DNA of 64,000 bases, from the NCBI GenBank assembly GCA_963969595.1, contig OZ018416.1, positions 15,950,065 through 16,014,064 on the forward strand, read 5' to 3'. Positions 11,960 to 24,479 of the stretch are shown here, piece after piece (position 1 is the first letter of the stretch; each line of letters opens with the position of its first letter). Under the pieces are notes generated by a model. That model saw only the letters and a list, made by a program, of their open reading frames with translations, ran no database searches and was not told where the DNA came from. The DNA is from Neckera pumila. Taxonomy: Eukaryota; Streptophyta; Bryopsida; Hypnales; Neckeraceae. Made by a program: the position numbers and the translations under genes.

Positions 11960-14900
11960 CCGTGACTACAATGCGTTGGAGGTGATCGAAATTCGTGAAG
12001 AAGAGGATGGAGAAGAGCTAGCCTTGCCAATTGTGAGAGTTGCTCCACTCAAAATTTGGGAGATCAACATCTTTGACGATGTGAAAGACCATAGCAACGA
12101 ATAGTCTGTAATCGTTATTCTGGAAGAGCTGAAGGCATGGTCTTCAACGATTGGAAGACTAGGTTTTGATCCTGGCAGCGGATACAAAGACAACGGAATA
12201 CTCTCTTTAATTATTAGAAGATCATAGATTTGAACTTGAGGAGGTAGAAGACTACTAGGCTCGAAGGATGGAGTTAGTCTTGGGATTGAAAGAAGGAGCT
12301 GCATTTCCAACAGCTCAGGCTTCAAAGACTAGTGATGGAGATGAAGAGAAGGGCAAGGAAGCTACCTCGGGCCCTGCTGCAACCCAAGCTGCAAGGCTGA
12401 TATCAAAATCCACTGCTAGTAGCGCCATTGGGACTATATCTACATTCATCTCTCGACTATCTCAATTGAGGCAATAGCCACAATAGACCTCCTCAGTTTG
12501 ATCTACTCTTGTTTTCTTTTTAGCATTTGGATACAGAGTTTGACGACATTTGTTGAGATCACATGTGTCACATCCAAGACTTCAAAAAAGAGCCTAGGGA
12601 CACTCTAAGTATCATGTATGCAAGGCTTTCCAAATTAGCATGTGAGAGTGGAGGTGCATATAGTGAGTGACAGTTGGTAGAGCTTTACATGGGGAAGGAA
12701 GACAAAAGGATTTGCGATATGGCACATCCTCACATGTTGCTAGCATATGGAGGTCAAGCTACTTTGGCTCAGGCCTTTGCCATTGTGGACCAGTTGGCTC
12801 GAGGACTATATGTGATCGAAAGAATTTGGGAGATTGTCATCTATTATGACTTCAACAATAAGTCAATTGAAAGTCGTTTTTAGTGGCTCTAGCAAAAGCC
12901 AAGGAACTCCTAAGGCCTCCAAGCAAATTGCTATGGCGGCTAAAGCAGAAATGATAGCCAACCTCCATATGTGTTGTTGAAATTCTGGATTGTTAGGTCA
13001 TGGGAAAAGAGATTGTCCTACAAATACATCATCTGAGGGCAAGAGTAATTTGACAACCAATTACTAAGGACAATATATCCACAAAAAATAAGGGGCAACA
13101 AAAGAAGGCACAAAGTAGAGCTACACCTCCAAAATGCATTTATGCATCTTATAGTCAAGTTGGTCATAAAAACAGGACAAATGTTGAGTGAAGAACCCAC
13201 AGCTGAGGCCTCAATCATTTACTTCACAAGCTGCTCACGGAAGTAGATCAAATTTTGTGGGCAACAATCTTGAAGCACATATGAAAAAGTTGCAAAATAC
13301 TGTAGCATTACTCGTTGTAGCAACAACAAAGATTACACTAGCACCTTCTAATTCAAAACTTGGTTCAGTGAGGTGGTTGCAGCAATGGCTATTAGGTCAC
13401 TAGCTAGTTCTTTTCCAGTTGCACCAATAGTGGAAGAAAATTCAACCACTCAAGGTAGGCCTCATGTGTGCCAGTGTGCCACCAAGGGCCTCCTAATAAC
13501 ATTGGACAATGAAGATTATCGATGACACTTGACTTGACAAATGTGGCAACTAGTCCAATACTTGGAGTAGTTTCTGATAGAAGAAATTCACCTATGGAAA
13601 AGGACATGGTGAAGAACTTGGCCCTCAAACTGCTGGAAGTTCCATTATTTTTTAGGGTCCAGTTGCAAAGTGGCAACTTTGATGCAGCTGCCCTGTATCA
13701 AATGGGAGGAAAGATGATGCAAGGCATAGTTCAAATGCTTGCCAATGTGACTATGAATGAGATGGAGGACTCTTCTTTGGTTATTGGTGAAGAAGGCAGA
13801 AAGAAAGAGGTTGTCAAAGTAGATGCCATGGGATGTTAGAAGGGGTGACCAAAGAAGCCTCCTTTAGACCTTCACAAACAAAGTTTGACAACAATTTGAC
13901 TTCAAGTCAAGAAGTTGTTGACAGTTATATGGAAGTTGCAACAAGCTGCTTGCCAACATTACCAGCTCAAGCTACTCATGAGCGCTTGCAAGTCAAGCTG
14001 GGAGGACTTAGTACATTTGCCCAATTCTGGTCATGTCTTTATTGTGGCTTGAGCCTCGAGGGGATACATCTCAAGTGTTTCCACAAAAGTGTTGCTAGAC
14101 ACTGGTGCACAACCAATTATGCTAGGAAAAATTCTAGCTTAGAGCTTGGGGCTTCTTTGTAGTGACTTGTATCTATATCCTTTTACTATATCAACATTGC
14201 TTGGGGGCATGGAGCAGCCTATAGGGTTGACAAGAGTGCCCTTCAACTTTGGTTCAAGGTAGGCACTGACGCATACACTCACATCTCTGTGAGGTGCGTT
14301 GTAATAAGTGCTATTAGCTATGACATTCTTTTGGGGCAATTGGATTTATATCCCATTGGTTTTTATTATGATTCTTGGATTGAAGACGCATGGTTTTGAC
14401 CAAGGTGGTCACAAGGAGATAGATGGAAAGAAGTGATTTCCATCGTCTTTGGTACTTTTATTGGCATAGTTGAAGGCACAATAGAAGTATATAGATGCGT
14501 TGCAGAATGCTTTGTAAGTGGAGTTTTACTTGCTGAGGGAAACATGTCTGCTACAGACCAGCATTTGTGGCGGCCACAATCTACATTGCCACCTTTACAA
14601 TAACTTATGGATCTTCGTGATGATCTACAAAGCATAGTTCTTGTAGAACTATTTGTTGGGCTTGATAGTGGTTTAACTACAGTTTTGGAGACAGGATTGT
14701 CTATAAGGAGTTATACATATGCGGACAACAACATTATGATGAGCAAAGCTACAAAACACCATTTGGAGCAGCTAAGGTTGCAATATTCAAAACAACTATC
14801 CGCAAGCGCTATTCAAGGTTGTATGTCTCGTGTTCCATCAGACATTGCCTTAATTGAAGAAGAGGATTTCTTAAAGTTGGGCAAAGTGGACCTTGTGATG

Positions 14901-16020
14901 GCTAGATGATCTTGCTATGGGCATTCTCGGGTTGGTCATCGCCAAAGACTCCAAGATCTACGGTCAAGTTTATTTTGGGAGCTATTGTGCTTGCTGCATT
15001 GGTGGCAATGCAGTCAAGTCACAAATGTGCCTTAAATTCTTGAAAATGTGCCTCCATTGGGAGATGTTGAGGCCTGACTTCACGAGGATGCAAGGATGAT
15101 ATATTAGCACCTTGGAGAGCCTATCACAGTGGACGCTTTAGCTCTTGGTTCTTACGCCCATCGCTCATGGTGGAAGTAAATGAATTTGACTTGTATGTCA
15201 AGGACTTCAGCGGCACTACATTGCATCACTTGTCTGTAGGGCATTTTAGAGGATGGACGCTCTTTTCAAACAATGGTGCAAGATGATCAAGCACCTTTGA
15301 CTACAGTCAACCGTGTAGGGATGCTTAGAATGGCATTTCCAACATTGATGAGTTATCCTTGGTCTTTTGTTTTTTGTAATAGTAGACTGGGCTTGGTGTT
15401 TGCCAACGCTTCTATGAGATTGGAGGAACCATGTGCTACGGAGAGGGAGTGGGCAATGGATTTTTCCGCTAAAACTACTTGTGGACCTCGTTTAATTAAT
15501 AGAGTCCCAAAGACAAAATTGCTTTGGACAAGTTATAGACCTCACATCTGTGGTTTGGTTTGTTGAAGTATGCTTGGCAACTCAACAACACAAGAAAATT
15601 GGCCTTGAAGGTCATCTACGGGCAAATGCTTCACGATCAGGGACAGAAAGTGTTATACCTCTAGTGATGGAGAAGATGGCTATTCCAAATGCTAGGGCTT
15701 GCCATGATAGTCGGCAAGCTTGGAGCCAAACATTTGAGAAAAAGAAGGCCTCAAATATGCTGTGGAATATCTTGTAGTAGATGATTTGCAAGGACAATGT
15801 ATATTGGCAGTATCAGTTCAAGATTTGAGTATGGAAGATGCCAAAGAAAAGTTTAAAAGGGTGTTTATCACCAAAGAAAATCCATATATTATTACATCAC
15901 CTCACTCTACAGATGGTGTGGTTAATGATGCTAGTGAAGATGATTTAGTTGAAATGAAAGAGGGTGAAAATGCATCTATTGTCTTGAACGAGGACAATGG
16001 TGCAAACTCTTTCAACTAGC
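11960..16020 (+). pseudogene. Decayed Ty3-type retroelement: gag, protease, then cytosine methyltransferase-like domain
   Basis: Several frames read in gag-pol order. About 12.55-12.88 kb resembles gag (EPRDTLSIMYARLSKLA). Near 12.97-13.02 kb a zinc knuckle of CX2CX4HX4C type is broken: one Cys is Ser and a stop interrupts it. At 14.09-14.4 kb an aspartic protease active site LLDTGAQP is followed by a DILLGQLDLYP-like motif. From 14.6 kb a methyltransferase-like domain follows (separate entry). Frameshifts and all three stop codons occur throughout, and several changes look like C-to-T decay. No reverse transcriptase was recognised in this copy. Confident as a retroelement; the exact lineage is inference. 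Confidence 0.7.
14586..15570 (+). pseudogene. Cytosine-5 DNA methyltransferase-like domain inside the retroelement
   Basis: The frame 14607-14909 reads LVELFVGLDSGLTTVLETGL, a motif-I (SAM-binding) sequence, followed about 85 residues later by VDLVMAR, then a TGA, then SCYGHSR. In functional C5 methyltransferases this point is the catalytic Pro-Cys loop; here the Pro is Ser and a stop precedes it, while the Cys and a GHS tail remain. Downstream frames (ILENVPP-like at about 15.03 kb and 15273-15566) continue the domain. Capture of such domains by eukaryotic retrotransposons is known. This copy is dead. Confidence 0.6.
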
Positions 16021-16293
16021 AACCAAAAGTAGTGCCAACACCACCAAAGCAATCCCAAAAGGAAGAAGTAATCTTGCCACCTATGAAAGTAGCTGATCAT
16101 GAAAGACTTTACAATTACAGCTGATAGGTAGTTGGTCATGAAAGACTTTACATTTTTCATGATGTAAGCAAAGACCCTAGGTTTGCAGCCTCTCAAAGAC
16201 TTGCTGCAAGTGTTATATATGCTCTGCTAGTGTATCACTAAAGATAATTATACCTTATATGTAATATCAAGCAAATGATAACCCCTTCAAGAC

Positions 16294-16463
16294 TTAATCC
16301 ATAACACGTTGGAATTTGCTGGAGCATTCTTCAAGCCAAAAGGTAAGAACTTCCAATGGAAAAGCATATCTCTTCCATTTTCATCTACTCTCCAAAATGT
16401 CGTCTTCACCATATCTTCTAGTTTCAATGGCAATTGATGGTACCTTGATCTCAAGTCCAAAGT
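16294..16463 (-). pseudogene. Ty3-type reverse transcriptase fragment
   Basis: The complement reads LDLRSRYHQLPLKLEDMVKT and then FLPFGLKNAPAN, matching the reverse-transcriptase palm motifs DLRSGYHQI and PFGLxNAP. It is an isolated scrap, opposite in strand to the gag/protease remnant, so it comes from another insertion. Confidence 0.8.
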
Positions 16464-16560
16464 ATTAAAAACTCTTCAGGTGTTGGCATGGTTTGATTTT
16501 GTTTTCTTGTTAACAAGATGGTAAGCTTTATACATCCACTTCTCTGTCTAGTTTGAAAAA

Positions 16561-16948
16561 TAGATATGGAGTATTTAAAAACTATAACTACCCGCAAATT
16601 TAAACTCCTCATAACTTTTGACCCATTGATTGAAATTGAATGATTCAAAGCTTTCCACGTATATATCAATATAAAGAACCAATTTCAATTTATTTTTATT
16701 TTTAAAAGTCATGCTTAAAGAATTTTTTGAGCTGCCCGGGTTGCCCAAAGTTCAAAGAAAATCACATATCATGCAATAAATTTTTAACTATGTAGTCAAA
16801 AGTTATGAAAATTATTGGGCCTTAAAGCTACTCCTCAGGAACATGTTGTGTAAAATTTTCTAGGAAAGAAAATAAAAACTCCATTCATAGTGAGCTATTC
16901 AAAATAGCTATGTTGCCAAAAAACATAGCTTGGTCCTTTAGGGGTTAA
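16561..16948. mobile_element. piggyBac-like MITE, one arm only
   Basis: Ends GGTCCTTTAGGGGTTAA and is closely similar to the right arm of the complete copy at 55218-55969, including the CCGCAAATTTAAAC and TCATAACTTTTGAC segments. The left terminus is absent, so this is a truncated copy. Confidence 0.75.
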
Positions 16949-17566
16949 TAGAGGGAGGGTGCCTCTAGCAATAAGAGTTTGCTCCCCTAATCCAAGGAGC
17001 CATTTTCTCATTAAAAAAAAATTGAAAGAAAAAATTTCATTAAAAAAATGAAAAAAATTCTCTTAAAAAAATCATTTTGAAATTTTTTTCTTTTAAACCA
17101 CAGTTTAATTAACCTTCCAAATTAATAGAGGGAGGATCCTTTAGCAACGAGAAATGTCTCCTTGGTTCCAATGAGCCGTTTGCTGCATTTAAAAATAAAT
17201 TTTTTCTATTCATTGAATCTCAAAGTGTTTGGAATTATTTTCCATTTTTCCAAAAATGAATAGATGATATGGATGAAATTCATTCACACATCACCTCTAT
17301 GGTACTACCTTTCATATTGTAGGAAAGGCAAGGCTATCATTTTTGGCCCTACCTACAACATTTGAATGCTAAATAAGTACCTTAAATTAAACTTTTTTTT
17401 AGCAATAAATTGATTTTTTGAAAATTTAATTTTTTTGAATTTTTGTTTTGGTAATTTAGACGTTATTATTTTTGGGTTTGACATCACTATTTATGACTCT
17501 GACATTTCTATTTTTAGTAAAAAAATCTTAGTGAGTGTTCAAGTCTAAACGCTTGTCGCTCGATGC

Positions 17567-17632
17567 AACAATGCTCATTGCTCGTCGCTCAATGCTCATT
17601 GCTCATTGCTCATTGCTCAATGTTCATTGCCC
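17567..17632. repeat. Short tandem repeat of a GCTCATT-type unit
   Basis: About seven imperfect 7-10 bp units (GCTCATT, GCTCGTC, GCTCAAT variants) in a row. Confidence 0.7.
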
Positions 17633-17716
17633 GTCGATCCCCGCTCACACTCTAGCGTTGTTGAGTAAGCACTCTACTTCATTGTTGCAATTAGTTTACT
17701 TCAATGCAAACTCATA

Positions 17717-18565
17717 TTAACCCTTAAAGGACCAACATGCGTTTTTTGGCCGTATAGAAATTTTGGGCAGGTACATGTGACTAGAGATATCCATATTTGA
17801 GGCTGAAATTTTAGTAGAAGGTGAGGGCAAGGAATATCTTCATGTATACCAAGTTTCATGACATTTTGAAATACGAGTTAAAAGTTGTGACCTAATATGT
17901 TACTTTTTTTTGTAACTGGGCAGTTTGGGCAAATTAGATAAAATCATTTTTTACAGAATTTTTTTTTGAAATTGGTTCTCTACATTTATATATACTTAAA
18001 AATCTTTGAGACATTCCGTTTCAATCAATGAGTAAAAAATTATGAGGTTTTTTAAATTGCGGGCAGTTATGGATTCTCTACTCTAAAAAAAACTTTAAAG
18101 TCGTTTATTTAACTCAATTCTCAATATTTTTGGAAAAAAATAAATTCCTAGGATGTAAATTGATTATTACAACATTAAAACCATTGGGATTGGCATATTT
18201 AAATTCTTTGATTAAATTTTTAACAATTTAGTATTTTGAATCATTTTCTACTTCTTTCTACTTACTATTTACTTCTACTTACTTACTATATGTTGTACAA
18301 TTCCAAATGATGTGAAAATTTTCAAGCATATAGACAACTTGTTTAGAAAACTGAATTCAAAGAAGCACCACCCTTATCGGCATATTTTCATTGAAAAGTG
18401 AGCTTGCAAAGTGCAGTTGCCCGATTTTTTGCAGGATTGAAAAAATGTTTTCAAGACTTTGAATGCTTATATCTTATGATCCACACGGTGGAATTTTCTG
18501 AAATTTTTACCACATGTTTTGGAGCATTTTTGGTGATTTCATAGTCATGAAACTTTAGGGGTTAA
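17717..18565. mobile_element. piggyBac-like MITE, 849 bp
   Basis: TTAACCCTTAAAGGACC at the left and ACTTTAGGGGTTAA at the right, TTAA at both borders. The interior is AT-rich and shares the GGGCAGTT and ATGACATTTTGAAAT segments of the family. Confidence 0.78.
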
Positions 18566-19734
18566 CTTTACATTTTGTTTTTATTGATTTTTGGAACATT
18601 GAAGGAACTTCATTGTAGAGAGCAGCATTAGCTGCAAGGCCTACATTATGTGGCAATATTGAGAAGTAAGTAAGAGTTAGTAGAAATTCAGTCACAAGAT
18701 ATTTGCAACATGCCAAAAATCAAAGTCAGCTAATTAGGTTGTTTAGAGCTCCAATATTTTAGAGCCATATAATGCCAAATAACCAAATTGTCCTACCTTG
18801 TGCAAATGCTATTGTCTACATAAATTTCTATCAAGAATGTGATAAAAGTTCTTAGCAAAAATAGGAGTGTCATCTACTTTACACTCTATCTTAATCTAAG
18901 CAAATTTGGCATAATTAATAACCCCTTCCTAGATGAACTCATATAGACTCATGCAGGACCATCTTACTTGATTAACAACTTAGGCAATTCTTTCCCTTTA
19001 ATAGTCCTATAAAGTGATACTCTAAGCAACCTCCAAATTGTGGCTCTTTTCTTCAATTTTTTGGAGACATCCTAGCTGAAGAGGCATTGGCTCCAATTTT
19101 TAACCTTCCCGGGGAAGTTAGATAGGTTTTCCTACCAAACAATGTGCAACATAATATAGGGAGGTGTTAATTCACGGTGTTAAAAAAATAGAATTTTTTT
19201 TTAGTTACTATATAGATCAAGAGTAAAAATTAATGTACACTCAATCATAAGTAAGATACACATATAAACATTAAATAACACCTCATAGTTGTAATTTTTT
19301 TCCTAAGATAGCCTCAAAGATATAGATCCTAGGAATTTAGTGGATATGGTCAATTTGTAGGATTGCGACCTGCTTGGTTGGATCAAAAATCATGCAACAA
19401 TTTGATGAAATGGGTATTTATTCTCTTTGCATATTTTTTAAATTTGGTCCTCTTGTTTGTTTCCCGCTGAGACATTTTGAATGCTTCAGATGTTGTTTTC
19501 TACTTCACTCTGAGTACTTTGTTTGAATCTTGTTTTCCATTGTGGCATTGGCTTCACTTCCATCTTTCCAAAGAATGGTCTAAATGTGGTGTCTATACAT
19601 GCCTTTACTTTGAAGGTTTAGGATTTACGAAGAATTCTCTTGTTGAATTCACATGTTCCAGCTTCTTGTTTACCATTGATGTTTATGATCATCTCTCATA
19701 TGTACCTGAGGGTGCAAGTGTCCATCATCCCGTG
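18566..19734. other. Probable retroelement debris
   Basis: No intact frame. The minus strand shows scattered short protein-like stretches next to the RNase H scrap downstream. A + strand frame at 19477-19830 is mostly the shadow of that scrap. Confidence 0.35.
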
Positions 19735-19958
19735 TTCCACGAAAGAATACCACCTATTGTAGTATCCAATGCGTTAGTCTCAACAATAAAAGGTTGCTCA
19801 AAATTAGGATGGTTTAATACCAATGCTTGAAGAAAGCATGATTAGAGTTCTTCAAAAGTAGCATCTACCTAGGATGCCTATTCAAATTGTTGGTCTTTTT
19901 GTATCAAAGCTGTAAGTGGGATAGCAATCTTTATGTAATCAAAAACTTTATAAATTGG
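19735..19958 (-). pseudogene. Ty3-type reverse transcriptase/RNase H junction fragment
   Basis: The complement reads IPLTALIQKDQQFE, then VDATFEEL, then LVLNHPNFEQPFIVETNA and TTIGGILS, the conserved connection and RNase H start of Ty3-type pol (PLTxLxKK...F...AFEELK...L..P.F..PF.VETDAS..AIGAVL). Three stop codons break it. Confidence 0.82.
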
Positions 19959-21121
19959 CAATGAAACACTACTAGAAAAAACAATGTCCATTCCAGCAAA
20001 GATTTATGTTATTAAAAGAGTTAGTTAGGATGGTCTAATTCGGGCAGTTTTTAGCATAGTTATGTTGATTATGCCATGTAGGATGAATGTCCTCATGAAT
20101 GTGCCACGTCAATTAAAATCAACTGCCACATCATAAAAAATTATAATTATTTATAACAAAAAATTATTATTTCGCATAAGTTTGCCACATAAGCTACTAC
20201 ATAGGTAAAACATGCCACGTGGATAGATATGCCACATCAACAACCAACACATGTAAACTTCAAAATGCATTAAAGTTTCAAAACAAGATTATGCAATTTA
20301 AAATTTAAGAACTTCAAAATTACATTCAAAGCAATTCAATGTAGATAGCAAATAAGCTTTGAATGCCGCATTCCATTGTATTTGTAAAGAGGAGAAGATC
20401 AGTGCTTTATACAAGTGGAGTGTTAGGAGGTAAGACAACTCATGTGGGATATGTCAATAAGGATTAGTAGGAGCCTAATTGCTCATAGTTAAGTCATAAG
20501 TAGGAATTGTGGTTAAAATAGAAATTTTCGACCTCATTTAGTCATAGTAGATTAAGTGATTTTAAAAAACTTTGAACTAAGAAAAGTTGGTAAGTCAAGC
20601 CAACTTTTATTTACAAAAATCCATTTGAGATTTCAAGACTTTATAAAATGTTATAGAAAAAATTTACTGAGGGATTGCAAGCGACATTTTCTTGACAATT
20701 TCAAACATGTTCTCTAAAATTTGGATTCAATGGATAGGGATCTAGTAAGAATCTCATGCATATTGATTCTTTTGAGATTAACCAACCTTGACCAATGGAG
20801 TTGTCCACGGGAATGTAAAATCATGCTTTTCCACTCATTTACTTCCGTAAGACAATCCATGGAACTCTTTTTGTCTTGTATAAGGTAAGTACACCTAAAA
20901 TCGCAAGCTTCCTAAAATTGTACACTACATAATCTTGTCTAAAATGTACTCCCACTATTCTTGAGACTCTATGATTGCTTTTAGAAACACCTGATTTCAA
21001 CACTTTGAAACTTCATAATTTCTCACATAATTTATTTACTCAGTGTCCAAAAAATGAATTCTAAGAGGATCTAGAATCCCATTTTGACTACCAATAGGAC
21101 ACCACAAACATGCTGAATTGC
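19959..21121. other. AT-rich spacer, no gene seen
   Basis: A CACTACTAGAAAAAACA sequence at 19968 resembles a CACTA terminus but has no partner. 20.1-20.25 kb repeats TGCCACGT/TGCCACAT words, probably an old MITE. Confidence 0.45.
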
Positions 21122-21765
21122 TTAACCTCTAAACCAAGGCCTTTTTTCTGCCCAAAAACACTGAAAACTACCATTTCTATAGCAAAGAGTTAAAAAGAAA
21201 TTAAATTTTTTTTTCACCTCTAACTGAAGAATATTACACCTAAACAATATGAAAAAGTGTGAAAAAAATTTCAAAACTTTTGACCGCACAGATTGCAAGA
21301 TATTTGTATTTAAAGTGGAAAAAATTAAAAATTTAGCACATTGCGGGACTAGATTTTTGACTTTGAACATTTTTAACTTAAATTTTTTGCTCTACACAAT
21401 TTTGAGATTTGAATCTTTGTAGTGGAGAATTGAGTTGAGAGTCTGGGAAAAAAAATTCAAAAAACTTTATTACCATTCTTAAAAAAATTGTTAAACAAAA
21501 GTAAGTACAAGATAGAAGGAAAATCTAAAATATTCATATATTTTAGATGGAATTAAAATGCACTAATCCCAATGGTGAGATTGTTCTAGCAAGTAAACTA
21601 AACCATGCAAAAAAAAAAAAAAAATTTAAATTGCATTCAGAAATGAGTCCTACAAGTTATTTTTCTTAAAAAGATGCTCTAATTGCCCAAAAAACAAGAA
21701 TGTCCATAATTTTTGCATAACAAATCCAAATGAAATGAATCAAAGATTTCTAGATAGAAAAATTA

Positions 21766-21791
21766 ATGCCATATTTAACTACTTTTGGACT
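21766..21791. repeat. Left terminal inverted repeat of the 18.9-kb element
   Basis: 26 bp, identical to the complement of 40610-40635. Confidence 0.9.
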
Positions 21792-21830
21792 TTAGGAGTA
21801 ATTTTAGACTATGATCTGGGAGATTTCATT

Positions 21831-22020
21831 GGGAGAGCTCCCGCTATATTGGTTTTTGAGACCGCAATGGCTATGAAAGTGGGAACATTAGACTGAAGTA
21901 GACCATGTTCTCACCCAAGAAGACGGCAAAGAAACATAAAAGCTAAGATATTTCACGCATAGTACATTTATTATACATAAATGTACTGAATATAGCGAAG
22001 ATTCATCGGGAGAGGTGCCG
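21831..22020. promoter_or_regulatory. Subterminal palindromes, left end
   Basis: GGGAGAGCTCCCG at 21831 and the degenerate CGGGAGAGGTGCCG at 22007 are the outermost left copies of the element's palindrome, 40-250 bp from the terminus, where a transposase could bind. Confidence 0.6.
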
Positions 22021-22360
22021 CTATAGTGCGGATCCCAGACTTTGGGATCTTAAGTGTTGCAAGAAACCAAAGAAACCAAACAATGTTCAACTTAGAGTAT
22101 TACAAAGACTAGTAAGTAGGCACTGACCCATTAGTATCTCCCTGCAGAATAAGGATCCGTATATCTCCCGATGCAATCCCCACATATAAACTTACGGTAC
22201 AAGAGGACTGCTGGCTCGGTGGAATGAAACTTGAAAGTAAAGAAAAGGTGAAGAAGGTTCACCACATTTTATTAACACCGATAAAGAATGACACAGTGAA
22301 GAAGTTGCCCACGAAAAGAAAGAAAGGCAATCCCTATACTATCTAAACTACTGAACTTGA

Positions 22361-22844
22361 CTAATGCGTTCCAGAATTCCCAACTATAAGTATCTCCTTC
22401 TGTACATACCATGCATCTTCTAACTTCAGGAGATCAATATCATCCCTCACGCGTATGGAGGGACCTATCAAATGAGAACGTGGCCATTGAAGAATATCTA
22501 TCTGAAGAACTACAATAGTTTGATTTAAAAAAATGCTGCGCAGTCTAGAGCTACTTAAGATCATGTTCACGAATGCCGCACGGTGTGGATAAGGATTATT
22601 CTTGTCAGGGTTGTTTGACCCGGCAAGATACTGAAACCCCTTCCAAATCTTTCGCGGGAAAAGACGTCGCATAAGCACCTCCAAAGTAGACAAATGCATG
22701 GAGGAATACAACCCACAGTGAGCCCATTCAAGCAACTGACTAAGGAAGTCATGGAAACCAGAAGGAACGTTGATTATTTCAGGAAGATCCAAAACATCGC
22801 CCTGAACCCATAAAGCACCTGTCAAAACAACCACAGCCGCCTTC
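22361..22844 (-). pseudogene. Exon of an unidentified gene, weakly like the HAD phosphatase domain next door
   Basis: An open frame of about 160 codons follows a good acceptor (TTTATGCAG before 22844) and ends at TAG 22361. LLEWAHCGLYSSMHLSTL resembles the FCP1-like motif region (vgxWSSxxxxN), and the frame may be a diverged duplicate of part of the phosphatase exon. The usual DLNG nucleophile motif is not visible. Reading on past the first TAG meets two more TAGs and then TGA. The upstream exons are unclear: a small frame MKLDHEGSDTSLQFIAYAIR at 23638-23537 could be the first. Confidence 0.4.
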
Positions 22845-23033
22845 TGCATAAACAGAACACAGCAAGGAGGTCAACTCGTCAGACAAAGGAGGACTAAACC
22901 CCAAAAGAACGGGAGATTTCCCGATGATATTCCGAAGGACACTCACTGTATTCAGAACTTCCAGTAAACGAGAGATATCCCGATCAATTTAGAACGGACA
23001 GTAATTTCATTGGAAGCCAGTAAACCACGAGAG

Positions 23034-23116
23034 ATATCCCGATGATATATTATCTCTCGTTGATATCCCGATGATATATTATATCCCGATGATATATTAT
23101 ATCCCGATGATATATT
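23034..23116. repeat. 18-bp tandem repeat built on the palindrome half-site
   Basis: ATATCCCGATGATATATT occurs at 23034, 23063, 23081 and 23099, the last three directly abutting. It embeds the CCCGATGA half of the element's palindrome. Confidence 0.85.
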
Positions 23117-23823
23117 ATCACTCGTTGAATTACGACAGGACAGCCACTTCACTAAGAAACGCTGAACAACATAAGACCTCCCGGTCACCGTAAAAAAGAC
23201 ACTCACTTAATGCAGACCTTGTAAATGCTAAGTCTGATCAGGTTCAAATAGACGATGAATTAGACGGAGAACCCCTGCGCAGCGGGAGACCTTCCAATCC
23301 TGTATAAATACATTCTTATAATCATGTCTAGAAACTATACATCGATGACATGGACAATGACATGAAAGTCTGCCTATGATATTCTATGCGGTAAGGTAAG
23401 GAAGACGGAAATCAACAAGTACAAGAACAACAAGAACCTACATGTACATGATAGCGAGTCCATGCTAAAGAACACCGGGACAGCAAGAACTCCGCTTATA
23501 AACAGTACTTGAAAAGCAAACATGCTAACTTTCTGATTAAACTGGGTATAAATCAGAATCCACAAAGGAACCACAGACTCTAATTGCATATGCAATGAAC
23601 TGTAATGAAGTATCACTTCCCTCATGATCAAGTTTCATAATGTCTCGACCAGTCGACAACTACAAGTTGAGGAAAATGTAAATGATCCAGAATTTACAAT
23701 AATTTACAACAGCATTTACAATTAAAACTACAATTCATCCTTCGACAACTATAAAATATCATTCAATAAATTGTCGTCTACAGCAATGGGAAATCTCCCG
23801 ATGAAGCCCCATGCCAATAGTAA

Positions 23824-24479
23824 TCAATGACGCTGAATTCCGGTAATGATTCCCCAACCCAAAGTGGATTCGAAATCCACTGCAACTTGGCCGCCAGGAA
23901 GGGGATTCGCCTTCACATACACCGGTACCGTCTCATTTGAAAGAAGGAGGCCGTCAAGCCAAGGCATCAACTGCATGAGGAGGTAGTTCTCGAGCAATTC
24001 ACCACGATAGGACTGAGGAAAAACAGCGTTATGTGCATCGTTTAAGACGTTCTTTTCTGGACTGTCGTCAATTAGAAGAATATTATCCAATGTGGACAAA
24101 CTAGCTATGTTCGCAAACGTCGTCAGATCCTTCAGGAAAAACGGCTTATTTGGTGCAGATGGGGCTCTGAACGTGGACCTCGTGCATGCCCCTTGACACA
24201 GACAAATGACATCTCGACGGCTAAAGGAACAACCTGCCAGGACAATGTCCAACAAATGGTCCATGTTCTTCGCATTAACACTACTCTAGAATGCAACATC
24301 CGCTCTACTACGCAACCAATTCAAAAACGTCGTGACCCCCGGGCGACGCTCAACATGAAGTCTATTATGGCCGTATGACCTGTGAAGAAGCACTCCATTT
24401 AAGTCAAGGACCACAGAATACTTCCGCTGAGCTACCTTTTCCAATGTGCTTGGCTGCGATGTCGAAGGTCCACCGCAAA
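23824..24479 (-). pseudogene. FCP1-like HAD phosphatase domain (last exon of gene L)
   Basis: Listed separately as the best recognised domain of gene L. Proteins of this plant family remove phosphate from Ser/Thr, for example on RNA polymerase II tails. Visible motifs in order: VLDLNGVLLHR (nucleophile Asp), VERRPG, the SS..AKN segment with TAG in the preceding Trp position, KPFFLKDL, and ILLIDDSPEKN (acid pair). The catalytic Asp and the DDSP motif are intact. Acceptor GACTGCAG precedes the exon; TGA at 23824-23826 ends it. Confidence 0.75.

Noticed and set aside
19968..20420. CACTA element starting CACTACTAGAAAAAACA
   Set aside because: The only candidate right end (ATACAAGTGGAG) does not mirror the left end and no 3-bp duplication fits.
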